From Hyphomicrobiales bacterium (lineage in GTDB: Bacteria > Pseudomonadota > Alphaproteobacteria > Rhizobiales > Beijerinckiaceae), in assembly GCA_027484605.1 (NCBI GenBank), contig JAIXSR010000158.1:31789-95788 (forward strand): a stretch of DNA of 64,000 bases, read 5' to 3'. Positions 26,481 through 35,466 of this stretch are shown here, one piece after another (position 1 is the stretch's first letter; each line of letters begins with the position of its first letter). Under the pieces are notes generated by a model, which saw only the letters and a list, made by a program, of their open reading frames with translations, was not told the DNA's origin and did no database searches. Both the position numbers and the translations under genes were made by a program.

Positions 26481-27971
26481 ATGGCCGAACCCTGTGATCT
26501 TCCTGCCGTGGTGGCACGGCAGGCGATGGCCTCGCGCGCTTTGTCGCCGGTGGAACTGGTCAAGAGCTGCATCGCGCGGATCGAGGCGGTCGACCCGGCC
26601 GTCAATGCGATGATCGCTCGGGATTTCGAGGCCGCCCGGGCCGAGGCCCGCGAGAAGGAAGCCGCGATCCTGCGCGGCGACCCGCTGGGGCCGCTGCACG
26701 GCCTGCCCCTCGCGGTGAAGGACCTCATCGATGCGAAAGGCCTGCCGACCACGTTCGGCTCGCCCCTCTTCGCCACCAACCGGGCCGGCAAGGACGAGGC
26801 CATCGTCGCCATGCTGCGCAGGGCCGGCGCCATCGTCATCGGCAAGACCAACACGCCGGAATGGGGTGCCGGCGGGAACACGCGCAACGCCCTTCATGGC
26901 GTGACCGGCAATCCCTTCGACCCGGGCCGTTCGGCAGCCGGCTCGTCGGGCGGCTCCGCCGTCGCGGTCGCCACGGGCATGGTGCCGCTGGCAACCGGCT
27001 CCGATACCGGCGGCTCGCTGCGCAACCCCGCCGCCTTCAACGGCGTCGTCGGCTACCGGCCTTCGCCCGGCCTTGTGGCCAGCGACAGCCGCAACATGAG
27101 CTGGATCCAGCTGGCCCAGCTTGGCCCCATGGCCCGGAATGTCCCGGATGCATGCCTGATGCTGTCCTGCATGATGGAACGGGAAGCGGCCGACGCCATC
27201 TCCGTCATAGCCCATGAAGGCCATCCCGATTCAGCCCGCTTCGCCGATCCGCGTCCGGCAGCCTTGCGGAACCTCCGCGTCGCGATCTCGCCCGATCTCG
27301 GCTTCGCGCCCACGGAAAGCGCCATCCGGACGGTCTTTGCCGGGAAATGCCGGCATCTCGCCGGACTGGTCGGCCATGTCGAGGAAGCCCATCCGGATTG
27401 CCGCGATGCCGACGAGGTCTTCGGGATCCTGCGCGGAGTGCTGTTCCTGGGCCGGCACCGGGAACTGGCGGAGCGCCATCCGGACCAGGTCGGCCCCAAC
27501 ATCCACCTGCAGATTGCCGAGGGCCTTCGCTACACCGCGGCAGACGTCGCGCGCGCGCTGTCGATGCAGACGGCGATGTACCGGTCATGGCAGGGATTCT
27601 TCGAGCGTTTCGACCTGCTCGTCACCCCGGCGATCACGATCAGCCCACGGTCCTGGCGCGAGCTCTATCCGGCCGAAATCGACGGAAAGCCGACGCGCAC
27701 CTATTACCAATGGCTGGCCCTGGCCTATGCCATCACCAATACCGGCCATCCCGCCATCGCCATCCCCATGGGGCGGGATCATGCCGGCCTGCCATTCGGG
27801 CTCCAGATTGTCGGGCCACGGGGCGGGGATCTCAAGGTTCTCGCCGCCGCGCGGGCGCTCGAATTGGCCTTCGCTGCGTCCGAAGAGACCGCGCGGCCGC
27901 AGCCGGATATTGAATGGCTCAAGGCGCAGCCCCCGCTCGCCGAAGCCGAGGGCTTCCGCGCCTTCGACTGA
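26481..27971 (+). CDS. Amidase (amidase-signature family)
   Basis: A 496-residue enzyme with the complete Ser-Ser-Lys triad: Lys in LPLAVKDLIDAKG (about 77), the Gly/Ser-rich RSAAGSSGGSAVAVATGM with the cis-Ser, and the nucleophile Ser in TGSDTGGSLRNPAAF (about 179). Family members hydrolyse amides, including GatA-type, aryl and short aliphatic amides; the substrate is not given by the sequence. Position 6 bases after the binding-protein gene indicates an operon under the MarR regulator. The C-terminal half resembles other AS amidases (ITNTGHPAIAIPMG, GLPFGLQIVGPRGGD). Confidence 0.92.
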   Translation: MAEPCDLPAVVARQAMASRALSPVELVKSCIARIEAVDPAVNAMIARDFEAARAEAREKEAAILRGDPLGPLHGLPLAVKDLIDAKGLPTTFGSPLFATNRAGKDEAIVAMLRRAGAIVIGKTNTPEWGAGGNTRNALHGVTGNPFDPGRSAAGSSGGSAVAVATGMVPLATGSDTGGSLRNPAAFNGVVGYRPSPGLVASDSRNMSWIQLAQLGPMARNVPDACLMLSCMMEREAADAISVIAHEGHPDSARFADPRPAALRNLRVAISPDLGFAPTESAIRTVFAGKCRHLAGLVGHVEEAHPDCRDADEVFGILRGVLFLGRHRELAERHPDQVGPNIHLQIAEGLRYTAADVARALSMQTAMYRSWQGFFERFDLLVTPAITISPRSWRELYPAEIDGKPTRTYYQWLALAYAITNTGHPAIAIPMGRDHAGLPFGLQIVGPRGGDLKVLAAARALELAFAASEETARPQPDIEWLKAQPPLAEAEGFRAFD

Positions 27972-27993
27972 GGGCTTGCGGCGTGGCGCCATG

Positions 27994-28044
27994 AAAAAGG
28001 GCCGGAACCCTGAGCTGAAAACGATCAGATCAGGGTTCCGGCCC
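27994..28044 (-). terminator. Terminator with perfect 15-bp stem, between amidase and helicase genes
   Basis: GGGCCGGAACCCTGA (27999-28013) pairs perfectly with 28030-28044 around a 16-base loop. On the minus strand it runs into a T tract (complement of A 27994-27998), so its main job is to stop the helicase transcript; the hairpin also lies 28 bases after the amidase stop and probably blocks readthrough both ways. Confidence 0.8.
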
Positions 28045-28092
28045 GAACGGGCTTCCGGATACGGCTAGGCAGCCTGCCTGGCCGGCGCGGGG

Positions 28093-29397
28093 TCAGCGGC
28101 GGCCGTTATGCCGGGCTTCGCCGCCACCTTCCGCCGAACCGGAGCGATGATGCGGGTTGTTCGGCCGGCGATGCGGCCGGCCACCGCGCGGCTGCTCCTT
28201 GCCGGGGCGGCCATGCGGCGCCGGACGGGCCGCCTGGGGTTCCCGGATGACCGCGGCTTCCGCTGTGATCCCCTCGGGAAGCGGCAGGGCCGGAATCGGC
28301 AGGCGCGTCAGCTTCTCGATGTCGCGCAGGAAGGGCCGCTCATCCGAAGCGCAGAAGGACAGGGCGATCCCCGTCGCGCCGGCGCGGGCCGTCCGGCCGA
28401 TCCGGTGCACATAGGATTCGGGCACGTTCGGCAGTTCGAAATTGATGACATGCGAGACGCCCTCGACATCGATCCCGCGGGCCGCGATATCGGTGGCGAC
28501 GAGAACCCGGCAATTGCCCGAGCGGAAGGCACCGAGTGCCCGCTCGCGCTGCGCCTGGCTCTTGTTGCCATGAATGGCACTGGCTTCGATGCCTGACTTG
28601 ACGAGATGCTTCACCACGCGGTCGGCGCCATGCTTGGTGCGGGTGAAGACGAGGACGCGGTCAATGGCCGCATCGCCGAGGACGGCTTCGAGCAGCGACT
28701 GCTTGGCAGCCGTCGGGACGAACATCACGCCCTGCGTCACGCGCTCGGCCGTTGTCGCGACCGGTGTCACCGCCACCTTGACGGGATCCGTCAGGAAGGC
28801 ATCGGCAAGGCCCGAAATCGTGGACGGCATGGTCGCGGAGAAGAACAGACTCTGCCGCTTCTTCGGCAGCATCGGGATGATGCGCTTGAGCGGCACGATG
28901 AAGCCGAGATCGAGCATCTGGTCGGCCTCGTCGAGAACCAGGATCTCGAGATCGCGCAGCGAAAGGGCGCGCTGGTCGATCAGATCCAGCAGGCGGCCCG
29001 GCGTTGCCACCAGGATATCCGCACCCGGCGCGAGCCGGCGGATCTGCTTGCCGATCGGCACGCCGCCGAAGACGACATCGATCGAGAGATGCATGAACTT
29101 GCCATAGGCACGGAAGCTTTCCGCGATCTGGCTGGCCAGTTCACGGGTCGGGCTGAGGATCAGCGCCCGGCAGGTGCCGGGCTTGCGGGTCGTGCCCGAC
29201 TTGCCGAGCCGATGCAGGATCGGCAGCGCGAAGGCCGCCGTTTTGCCGGTACCGGTCTGGGCGATGCCCAGCAGGTCCCGGCCGGCCATTGCCTGCGGGA
29301 TGGCCTGCGTCTGGATCGGGGTGGGTTGGGTATAGCCCTCGGCGGCGAGCGCACGCTGCAACGGCGCGAGGAGCTGGAAATCAGAGAAACTGGTCAA
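28093..29397 (-). CDS. rhlE: DEAD-box RNA helicase (RhlE-like)
   Basis: A 434-residue ATP-dependent RNA helicase. Motifs in order: Q motif (GYTQPTPIQTQAIP), Walker A AQTGTGKTAAF, ILSPTRELASQ, TPGRLLDL, DEAD box VLDEADQMLDLGF, SAT in FFSATMPS, then the second RecA domain with VLVATDIAARGIDV and HRIGRTARAG. The tail is rich in Arg, Gly, His and Pro, as in RhlE proteins, and probably binds RNA. The start is taken as TTG at 29397, with GGAAAG eight bases before it, giving LTSFSDFQLLAPLQ as the N-terminus; the open frame continues further but that part has no family resemblance. The 251 bases upstream hold no gene. Confidence 0.93.
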   Translation of the reverse strand: MTSFSDFQLLAPLQRALAAEGYTQPTPIQTQAIPQAMAGRDLLGIAQTGTGKTAAFALPILHRLGKSGTTRKPGTCRALILSPTRELASQIAESFRAYGKFMHLSIDVVFGGVPIGKQIRRLAPGADILVATPGRLLDLIDQRALSLRDLEILVLDEADQMLDLGFIVPLKRIIPMLPKKRQSLFFSATMPSTISGLADAFLTDPVKVAVTPVATTAERVTQGVMFVPTAAKQSLLEAVLGDAAIDRVLVFTRTKHGADRVVKHLVKSGIEASAIHGNKSQAQRERALGAFRSGNCRVLVATDIAARGIDVEGVSHVINFELPNVPESYVHRIGRTARAGATGIALSFCASDERPFLRDIEKLTRLPIPALPLPEGITAEAAVIREPQAARPAPHGRPGKEQPRGGRPHRRPNNPHHRSGSAEGGGEARHNGRR

Positions 29398-29648
29398 GGG
29401 AAATGCTTTCCAAGGAAGGCGGCCAGCAGGCCGCCATGCCCGCGGGAATGCCTGCGGGACTTCTGGGAACAGCTCGCGTGATGGAGCTGTCGGATCAACG
29501 AACGATTGAAGGGGAAAGCCGGCGCCGGATCTCGGTTCGAGGATCGGCGCAACCACGCTGCTTTGCACACGCGCCGTTCTGGCGCTGACGTTCTGCAGCC
29601 CTCATGCGCTTGTTGCACCGCAATGTCAAGGCGCAGCCCGCCGGGCCC

Positions 29649-30770
29649 TCATTCGGAGATCACGGTCTCGACAAGCTGGAAGGGCGAGGAAACCACCGCC
29701 CCCAGCGTCCGGAAGACATAGGCCCCGGCCCCCCGGACGGCACCGCCGGATTTCTCGAGTTCCCGGAGGCGGGGCTGGAATTTGGCCAGCATCACGAACC
29801 GGTCGTGGTGGAAGCTGTCGCCGGAATCGAGCGCGGAGATGTCAACCACGCGCAGCCGCGCCTCCCGGGCAATGTCCAGCAGGCGCGGATCCTTCACATC
29901 CATCGCGCCGAGCCGCTGGTATCCTCCGGCGAGGCGGCTCGAGGCCTTGAGCGCCCGGTCATCCGGCGAGGTGAGCACGGTCATAGGCGGATCGAGGGGA
30001 CCGATGGCCTGCATCTGGGTGCGGAAGACATCGATATCGATATCCGGCGCCGCCAGCGTGACCCGAGGCTTCGGCAGGCCGGCCCAGCGCCCCGCCAGCC
30101 GCATGTCGCGCACGGTTTCCACCGTCAGCCAGGTGCCCATGCTGTGCGCCAGGATACCGAGCGTGCCGGCGCTCCGCCCCTGGGCCGCGAGCCCGATCAG
30201 ATCGGCCAGATACTGGCGCGAATAGGTCGAGGAATCCCGGTCCGTCAGATACCCGGTCAGCTGCCCCTGCGAGGGCCAGGCGAACAGGACGAAAGTGCCC
30301 GGAAAATCGGAATCCGCCTTCATCTGGGCGCCGCGGAAGATCGCATCCCGGAAACCGGTATTGTAGCCATGGACGAAGATGCCGAGCCGGGGATTGCCGG
30401 GCTTCGGCCGGATCTCGCGCTCGAACTGCGCCCGGTCGAGCCGCCTTTCGCTGAGGACGGTGAAGCCGTTGGCCGGGTTCAGATGGTCATCGCCCACCTC
30501 GATCGCCCCGGCCTCGTGGCCTGGCGGAATCGTGACCACATAGGCGGCAAAATGCAGCGCAGCGGCGCGATTGTTCGAGAATTCGCGAGCATCCTGGCTA
30601 TTCGGCGCGCGCGTGGTCGCCACATAGAGTTCCACCGTCCTGGCGCCTGCCGGCAAGGGCTGCTCGACAATCGCCACGGCATTGCGGCCGGAACTGGCAC
30701 AACCGGCAAGGCCCAGCGCCATCACGAGGCCCGCTATCCAGATCCGCACCCTACCCGGTGTGATACTCAT
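29649..30770 (-). CDS. Alpha/beta-hydrolase lipoprotein of the DUF900 type
   Basis: A 373-residue protein with lipoprotein signal (MSITPGRVRIWIAGLVMALG, lipobox LAGC with Cys near 24). The core is an alpha/beta hydrolase: VELYVATTRAPNSQDA at the start of the domain, LGIFVHGYNTGFRDAI (oxyanion side), GILAHSMGTWLTVE with nucleophile Ser, an Asp segment TLAAPDIDIDVF and a late His in SFHHDRFVML. DUF900 proteins are esterase-like and of unknown substrate. Membrane or periplasmic location is inferred from the lipobox. The upstream 260 bases have no gene. Confidence 0.85.
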   Translation of the reverse strand: MSITPGRVRIWIAGLVMALGLAGCASSGRNAVAIVEQPLPAGARTVELYVATTRAPNSQDAREFSNNRAAALHFAAYVVTIPPGHEAGAIEVGDDHLNPANGFTVLSERRLDRAQFEREIRPKPGNPRLGIFVHGYNTGFRDAIFRGAQMKADSDFPGTFVLFAWPSQGQLTGYLTDRDSSTYSRQYLADLIGLAAQGRSAGTLGILAHSMGTWLTVETVRDMRLAGRWAGLPKPRVTLAAPDIDIDVFRTQMQAIGPLDPPMTVLTSPDDRALKASSRLAGGYQRLGAMDVKDPRLLDIAREARLRVVDISALDSGDSFHHDRFVMLAKFQPRLRELEKSGGAVRGAGAYVFRTLGAVVSSPFQLVETVISE

Positions 30771-30987
30771 CGACGCAACTTCCCCGCTCGCGCCGGACTA
30801 CCCCGCAGACATGGACGGAACAGACGGCCAAAGGCCTTGCCCAGCAAGGCCATCCGGTTTTGGAAGAACATGGGAACATCGTCAAGCGGGACGCGCCGGC
30901 ACCGCAGCCGGGCTTGACTCGGGAACAGGCTCCGTAGTCGATAGCGGACGGGTTCAAGATGGCCTGCGAAGCTACCCTGAACCCTTC

Positions 30988-31013
30988 TAATTTATTGATA
31001 TTATATATAATTT
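30988..31013. other. AT-rich tract next to the tRNA 3' end
   Basis: A 26-base stretch with a single G (30988-31013) in an otherwise GC-rich gap, 20 bases beyond the CCA end of tRNA-Arg. It might be the tRNA terminator region or an upstream element for the hydrolase gene. No integrase or direct repeat of the tRNA end was seen. Confidence 0.5.
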
Positions 31014-31033
31014 CCGGAAAACGAGACCATGGC

Positions 31034-31110
31034 TGGTGATCCCGACTGGATTCGAACCAGTGGCCTACAGTTTAGGAAACTGCCGCTCTATCCTGCTGAG
31101 CTACGGGACC
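31034..31110 (-). tRNA. tRNA-Arg (anticodon CCU)
   Basis: A 77-base tRNA with encoded CCA. On the minus strand the acceptor GGTCCCG pairs with CGGGATC, the D-arm has TAGCTCAGCAGGATAGAGC, the anticodon loop TTCCTAA places CCT at 34-36 within the GCAGT/ACTGT stem, and the T-loop is GGTTCGAATCC. It decodes AGG, a rare Arg codon in high-GC genomes. It is divergent from the nuclease-like gene, whose start is 35 bases away. Confidence 0.97.
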
Positions 31111-31144
31111 AATGGCGAAGGCCATAGCAGAATTCGCAAGCAAA

Positions 31145-31966
31145 ATGCACCCTGCCCTGTCCCCTTCGCGCGTTTTTTCCCGGTCATTCCGCCTCGGCAT
31201 CGCGGCTGGCCTTGTCTTCTCGGCCGCCTCGACCCGCGCCGGCGAGGCGGATTGCCGGCCGGAAGGCGCGGAGCCGGCGGAGATCACCGCCATCACCCGG
31301 CAAGGGGGCATTCGCCTGCGCGATGGCCGGGAGCTCAAACTTGCGCATCTGCTTCCCGCCGATGGCTCCGGGCAACCGGATGCGGAATTCGGGCCGGGGC
31401 ATCTGGAGACCTGGCTTTCCGGCCAGAGGGTCGGCTGGAAGCCGGCCGGCGAGCCGGATCGCTGGGGCCGGATTCCCGCCAACCTCTTCCTGCGCGAACC
31501 GTCAGGCGCCGAGCCGGCCTTCTGGCTTCAGGCCGGGCTGGCGCAGCATGGCTGGGCGGCGCTCTGGCCGGGGCGGCTGGCTTCCGGCTGCCTGGCGCGG
31601 CTGCTGGCCGCCGAGCGTCGCGCCCTGGTGGCCGGGCGCGGCATCTGGGCACCGGATGCGCAGGACCTTGCCCTGGCCGGCCTCGGCCGGGATCCTGCAG
31701 GCGCTCTCGGCCGGCGCATCGCCGTCATCCTTCGGGTCCGCTCCGTCCGGAATGGCAGATCGGGCAGCTTCGTCAATTTCGTGCCATCATTGCATGGTTC
31801 ACCTGCCTTGTTCCTGACCACTCGACAGATGGAAGCCCTCCGGCATGCTCAGCGCGACCCGTTTTCTTGGCAGGGCAAGCGGGTCCTCTTGCGGTTTGTG
31901 GTCCATGAGCCCGGGCTCGGCAGGATGCGGATCGAAAGCATCGACCAATTCCTCCCGATCGACTAA
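31145..31966 (+). CDS. Secreted thermonuclease-like (SNase-fold) protein
   Basis: A 273-residue protein with a signal peptide (SFRLGIAAGLVFSAASTRAG). The N-terminal half has the outline of a staphylococcal-nuclease/OB-fold domain (GGIRLRDGRELKLAHLLPAD, LSGQRVGWKPAGEPDRWGRI, LAQHGWAALWP, LLAAERRALVAGRGIWA), the last part being the usual ERxAxxxGRGIW motif, but the catalytic Arg/Asp set is incomplete to my reading. The C-terminal half (about 185-273) is an additional domain, perhaps an OB-type. The start at 31145 is preferred over one at 31112 which nearly abuts the tRNA. It is 10 bases upstream of the M48 protease gene. Confidence 0.7.
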   Translation: MHPALSPSRVFSRSFRLGIAAGLVFSAASTRAGEADCRPEGAEPAEITAITRQGGIRLRDGRELKLAHLLPADGSGQPDAEFGPGHLETWLSGQRVGWKPAGEPDRWGRIPANLFLREPSGAEPAFWLQAGLAQHGWAALWPGRLASGCLARLLAAERRALVAGRGIWAPDAQDLALAGLGRDPAGALGRRIAVILRVRSVRNGRSGSFVNFVPSLHGSPALFLTTRQMEALRHAQRDPFSWQGKRVLLRFVVHEPGLGRMRIESIDQFLPID

Positions 31967-31976
31967 AGCTCGGGCC

Positions 31977-33506
31977 ATGACATCGACTTCCTTCGGCAGA
32001 GACGGTGCGCGCGCCCGGCCTCATGCCGGCCTCCGCAACCTGCTGCGATCCGGCACGGCGATCGGTTGGGTGGCCGGCCTGGCGCTGGGCCTTGCCGCCT
32101 GCATCACGGATTCAATCACCGTCCCGCCGGTGGAGCCGCAACGCGTGCAGCTGCCTGGCACCGGGCCGCGGCTGGAACCGGGCTCCGAACTGGAGCGCGA
32201 ACATCGCCGCCTCGTGGGCAGCTTCGGCGGCGAGTATCGCTCGCAGAAGGTCCAGACCCAGCTCAACGCGATTTCCGAGCGCCTGCGCCTGGTTTCGGAC
32301 CGGCCGAACGAGCAATACCGGGTCATCGTGCTGAATTCACCCTCGGTGAATGCCTTCGCTTTGCCCAATGGCTATGTATATCTCACCCGTGGCCTTCTGG
32401 CTCTCGCCAATGACACGGCGGAAATCGCCTCGGTCATCGCCCATGAGATCGCGCATGTCACCGCGCGGCACGCCATGGCCCGGGCCGAGCTGGAAAGCCG
32501 TTCCGTGCTTGTCAGCCGCGTGATGAGCGAGGTGCTCGACAATCCCGGCGCCGGCCAGCTGATGCGCGACCAGTCGCGCGTGGCCTTTGCAAGCTTCTCG
32601 CGCCAGCAGGAAATCGATGCCGACGAGATGGGCGTCCGCTCCATCGCCAAGGCCGGGTTCGAGGCCCATGGCGCCACGCGCTTCCTGATCGCGCTCGACC
32701 GCTCGAGCCGCATGCGCGAGGAGATCTCGGGCGGCGGCAAGGACGACAAGAACGATATTCTCGCCACCCATCCGCAGACGCCGGAACGGATCGCCCGGGC
32801 TCTCGCCGTGGCGCGGGAATTCGGGGCTCCGGGCATCGGCGAGGCCGATCGCGGCCGCTGGCTGCAGGCGGTCGAAGGCACCACCTATGGTGATGACCCG
32901 ACGCAGGGCGTGGTCCGCGGCCGGCAATTCTTCCATCCCAAGCTGCGCTTTGCCATGTCGGCGCCGGAAGGCTTCGTGCTCGAGAACACGGCGCAGGCCG
33001 TCCTGGGCGTGACCGCGGGCGCGAAAGAGGCTTTCCGGCTCGACTCAACCCGGGTGGACCAGGGCAAGTCCCTTGCCGTCCTGCTGGCCGAGAACCCGAT
33101 CGAAAGCATCGGTGTCACCGATATCCGCGAGCTGCAGATCAACCAGTTGCCTGCCGCGACCGGGCTGGCCAAGGGTGCGGACTGGACCTTCCGGGTTTTC
33201 CTGATCCGTTCGGGAGATATTGTCTATCGGCTGATCTTCGCGGCACAGGGGCTGGCCGCAACGCAGGACCAGCGCTTCATTGACGCCGCGCAGAGCTTCC
33301 GCCGCATGACGGATGACGAGGTCCGCGACATCCAGCCCCAGCGGATCCGGCTGGTCACGGCCCGCACGGGCGACAAGGCGGAGGATCTGGTCGCCTCGCA
33401 TATGGCAGGCATGAGCCAGGCGCTCGAACGCTTCTACGTGATCAACGGTCTCGGGCCGGAGGATATCCTCCAGCCCGGCACGGCCTACAAGGTCATCGGC
33501 CCCTGA
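31977..33506 (+). CDS. M48-family metalloprotease lipoprotein (BepA/LoiP-like)
   Basis: A 509-residue protein with a lipobox (LGLAAC, Cys near 42) and an M48 zinc protease domain (about 75-290): VIAHEIAHVTARHAMA gives HEXXH, and RQQEIDADEMGV supplies the third ligand. The C-terminal 220 residues form a separate domain with DILQPGTAYKVIGP at the end, of the kind found in periplasmic M48 quality-control proteases that act on outer-membrane protein assembly. The start at 31977 is used because it leads into the lipoprotein signal. It probably shares an operon with the preceding nuclease-like gene and converges with rpoH. Confidence 0.9.
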   Translation: MTSTSFGRDGARARPHAGLRNLLRSGTAIGWVAGLALGLAACITDSITVPPVEPQRVQLPGTGPRLEPGSELEREHRRLVGSFGGEYRSQKVQTQLNAISERLRLVSDRPNEQYRVIVLNSPSVNAFALPNGYVYLTRGLLALANDTAEIASVIAHEIAHVTARHAMARAELESRSVLVSRVMSEVLDNPGAGQLMRDQSRVAFASFSRQQEIDADEMGVRSIAKAGFEAHGATRFLIALDRSSRMREEISGGGKDDKNDILATHPQTPERIARALAVAREFGAPGIGEADRGRWLQAVEGTTYGDDPTQGVVRGRQFFHPKLRFAMSAPEGFVLENTAQAVLGVTAGAKEAFRLDSTRVDQGKSLAVLLAENPIESIGVTDIRELQINQLPAATGLAKGADWTFRVFLIRSGDIVYRLIFAAQGLAATQDQRFIDAAQSFRRMTDDEVRDIQPQRIRLVTARTGDKAEDLVASHMAGMSQALERFYVINGLGPEDILQPGTAYKVIGP

Positions 33507-33511
33507 GGGGA

Positions 33512-34381
33512 TCAACCATAGGCGGAAACGAGCTGCGGGTTCCGTTCGATCAGCGCCTTCCGCAGCTTTTCCAGCGCGCGGTTCTCGATCTGGCGGACAC
33601 GCTCCTTGGAAATGCCGAGCTTGGTGCCCAGAGCCTCGAGCGTCTCGCCCTCCTCGCTGAGCTTCCGTTCGCGCAGGATCCGCAATTCACGCTCGGACAG
33701 CACGGTCAAGGCGCTCTGGAGCCATTCATAGCGGCGCTCGCCGTCAATCGCATCGCCGACCAGTTCATCCGGCAACGGGCCGGTATCGGCGAAGAAATCG
33801 CCCCGGTCGGCGCCGCCCGAATCCTCGTCCGAGACGGGTGCGTTGAGCGACATGTCGGGTCCGCTGAGCCGGGCCTCCATGGTCATGACATCCGATTTCT
33901 GGACGCCGACAGCGGCGGCGATCTCGGCATGGAGATCAAGCCCCGGCTCCTGCTCCATCCGCTGGGCGATCCGCATCCGCAAACGGCGCAGGTTGAAGAA
34001 CAGGGCCTTCTGCGCCGAGCTGGTGCCTCCGCGGACAATCGACCAGTTCCGGAGCACGAAATCCTGGATCGAGGCGCGGATCCACCAGGTCGCATAGGTC
34101 GAGAACCGGACTTCCCGTTCGGGCTCGAAACGCGCTGCCGCCTCGAGCAGGCCGACATGACCTTCCTGGACAAGATCCGGAACCGGCAGGCCATAATTCC
34201 GGAAACGCGCGGCGATCGCGATGACCAGCCGCATATGCGCGCGGGTCAGCTGTTCGAGGGCGTCCTGATCACCGTTATCACGCCAGCGTACCGCAAGGGC
34301 GTGTTCGTCCTCCCGGGACAGGTAGGGTGCGTCCATGGCGGCGCGCACGAAAGACCGGCTAATCCCCGACAACTGGGCCAT
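33512..34381 (-). CDS. rpoH: RNA polymerase heat-shock sigma factor (sigma-32)
   Basis: A 289-residue sigma factor. Region 2 (about 45-115: LVIAIAARFRNYGLPVPDLV, FEPEREVRFSTYATWWIR), the RpoH box (AQKALFFNLRRLRMR, about 127-141) that marks sigma-32 proteins, and region 4 helix-turn-helix (TLEALGTKLGISKERVRQIE). The conserved ELRILRERK segment precedes region 4. Heat-shock genes are its usual targets; many Hyphomicrobiales have two copies and this has the look of the RpoH2 type, tied to oxidative and photo-oxidative stress, but subtype is a guess. GGGAG precedes the ATG. The gene overlaps nothing; it converges with the M48 gene 5 bases away. Confidence 0.92.
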   Translation of the reverse strand: MAQLSGISRSFVRAAMDAPYLSREDEHALAVRWRDNGDQDALEQLTRAHMRLVIAIAARFRNYGLPVPDLVQEGHVGLLEAAARFEPEREVRFSTYATWWIRASIQDFVLRNWSIVRGGTSSAQKALFFNLRRLRMRIAQRMEQEPGLDLHAEIAAAVGVQKSDVMTMEARLSGPDMSLNAPVSDEDSGGADRGDFFADTGPLPDELVGDAIDGERRYEWLQSALTVLSERELRILRERKLSEEGETLEALGTKLGISKERVRQIENRALEKLRKALIERNPQLVSAYG

Positions 34382-34487
34382 GCACGTCTCCCTGTCATTC
34401 TCGTTTCAGGGATTACGTGGGGAACGGGCAAATGGTTCACCAGGGAGCGCAGGATTCTCTCGGGGACCGATATAGGGCGGCTTCAAG

Positions 34488-34514
34488 AAAAAGCCCGCGG
34501 TTGCGCCGCGGGCT
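34488..34514 (-). terminator. Terminator of carD
   Basis: AGCCCGCGG (34492-34500) and CCGCGGGCT (34506-34514) form a perfect 9-bp stem with a 5-base loop, followed on the minus strand by a T run (complement of A 34488-34491). It separates carD from rpoH, so rpoH has its own promoter in the 160-base gap. Confidence 0.85.
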
Positions 34515-34542
34515 CCTGAATTCTCAACGACAAGAGCCGCGA

Positions 34543-35130
34543 TCAGGCAGCTTCTTCGCTCGCATCGTCATTATCGGCATCGGGCTCGGCGCTGCCATCG
34601 GCACCCCGCGCACGGCGCGGACCCTTGGCCAGGCTCGTTTCGATGCGCTTCATCGCCTCGGTCTCGGTCGAGCCATCGACAGCCGCCACCTCGTCGACGA
34701 GGCGGGCCAGAGCCGTCTCGAACAGCTGACGCTCGGAATAGGACTGCTCAGGCTGGGCTTCCGAACGATAGAGATCGCGGACGACCTCGGCCACGGCGAG
34801 GATATCGCCCGAATTGATCTTCGCCTCGTATTCCTGGGCGCGGCGGCTCCACATCGTGCGCTTGATGCGGGCGCGGCCGGTCAGGACATCGAGCGCCTTG
34901 GCAATGCCGGCACTGTCGGTGAGCTTGCGCATGCCGACACTGGCGACCTTGGCCACGGGCACGCGAAGGGTCATTTTTTCCTTCGCGAAACTGACGACAA
35001 AAAGTTCAAGTTTGAAACCCGCAATCTCCTGCTCTTCGATCGCCGTCACCTGTCCTACGCCATGGGCCGGATAGACGATGTATTCGCCCGGCTTGAACCC
35101 ATCGCGTTGTGTCGTCTTTTTTGTGCTCAT
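34543..35130 (-). CDS. carD: CarD-family transcriptional regulator
   Basis: A 195-residue protein. The N-terminal CarD/TRCF RNA-polymerase-interaction domain (about 10-65: GFKPGEYIVYPAHGVGQVTA, GFKLELFVVSF) contacts the beta subunit; a helical DNA-binding domain follows (about 75-165: WSRRAQEYEAKINSGDILAV, SYSERQLFETALARLVDEVA). CarD stabilises open promoter complexes, affecting rRNA and stress genes. The last 30 residues are acidic and low complexity. Three starts (GTG 35142, ATG 35133, ATG 35130) are possible; GAGGG is best spaced for 35130. The 336-base gap upstream has one candidate promoter and no gene. Confidence 0.93.
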   Translation of the reverse strand: MSTKKTTQRDGFKPGEYIVYPAHGVGQVTAIEEQEIAGFKLELFVVSFAKEKMTLRVPVAKVASVGMRKLTDSAGIAKALDVLTGRARIKRTMWSRRAQEYEAKINSGDILAVAEVVRDLYRSEAQPEQSYSERQLFETALARLVDEVAAVDGSTETEAMKRIETSLAKGPRRARGADGSAEPDADNDDASEEAA

Positions 35131-35380
35131 CATGTCCCTCACTATCGCGCGCGGATCGGAGCAACCGGCGCGCGAATTGTGGCAGCCTGTGCCACGCTCA
35201 GATCAGGCATTCCCTGCCGGTTTGCCCGAACACATTCAGCGAAAAGGAGAGCACATCCTGCCCGGAACTGCCAAAAAACGTGTGTGGCCCGCGCGCGGCT
35301 GGCGTGCAGGCCATGAAGAGGTCACGTCAATGGGAAGCTCGGCGCAAGGAAGCGGCCACCTGTTTCGACTGTTGGGAAAG

Positions 35381-35409
35381 ACCCTACCACGATTCCAGTC
35401 GAAAATCAA
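35381..35409 (-). promoter_or_regulatory. Possible carD promoter, with a long leader
   Basis: On the minus strand TTGATT (35404-35409) is followed after 17 bases by TAGGGT (35381-35386). If used, the carD mRNA has a leader of about 240 bases. The remainder of the 35131-35466 gap shows no open frame or strong hairpin that I can support. Confidence 0.3.
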
Positions 35410-35466
35410 AAACTCCCGAATCCCCGGACGCAGCGGAGAAGCCGGAAGGTTAACGGCGGCGTCCGG

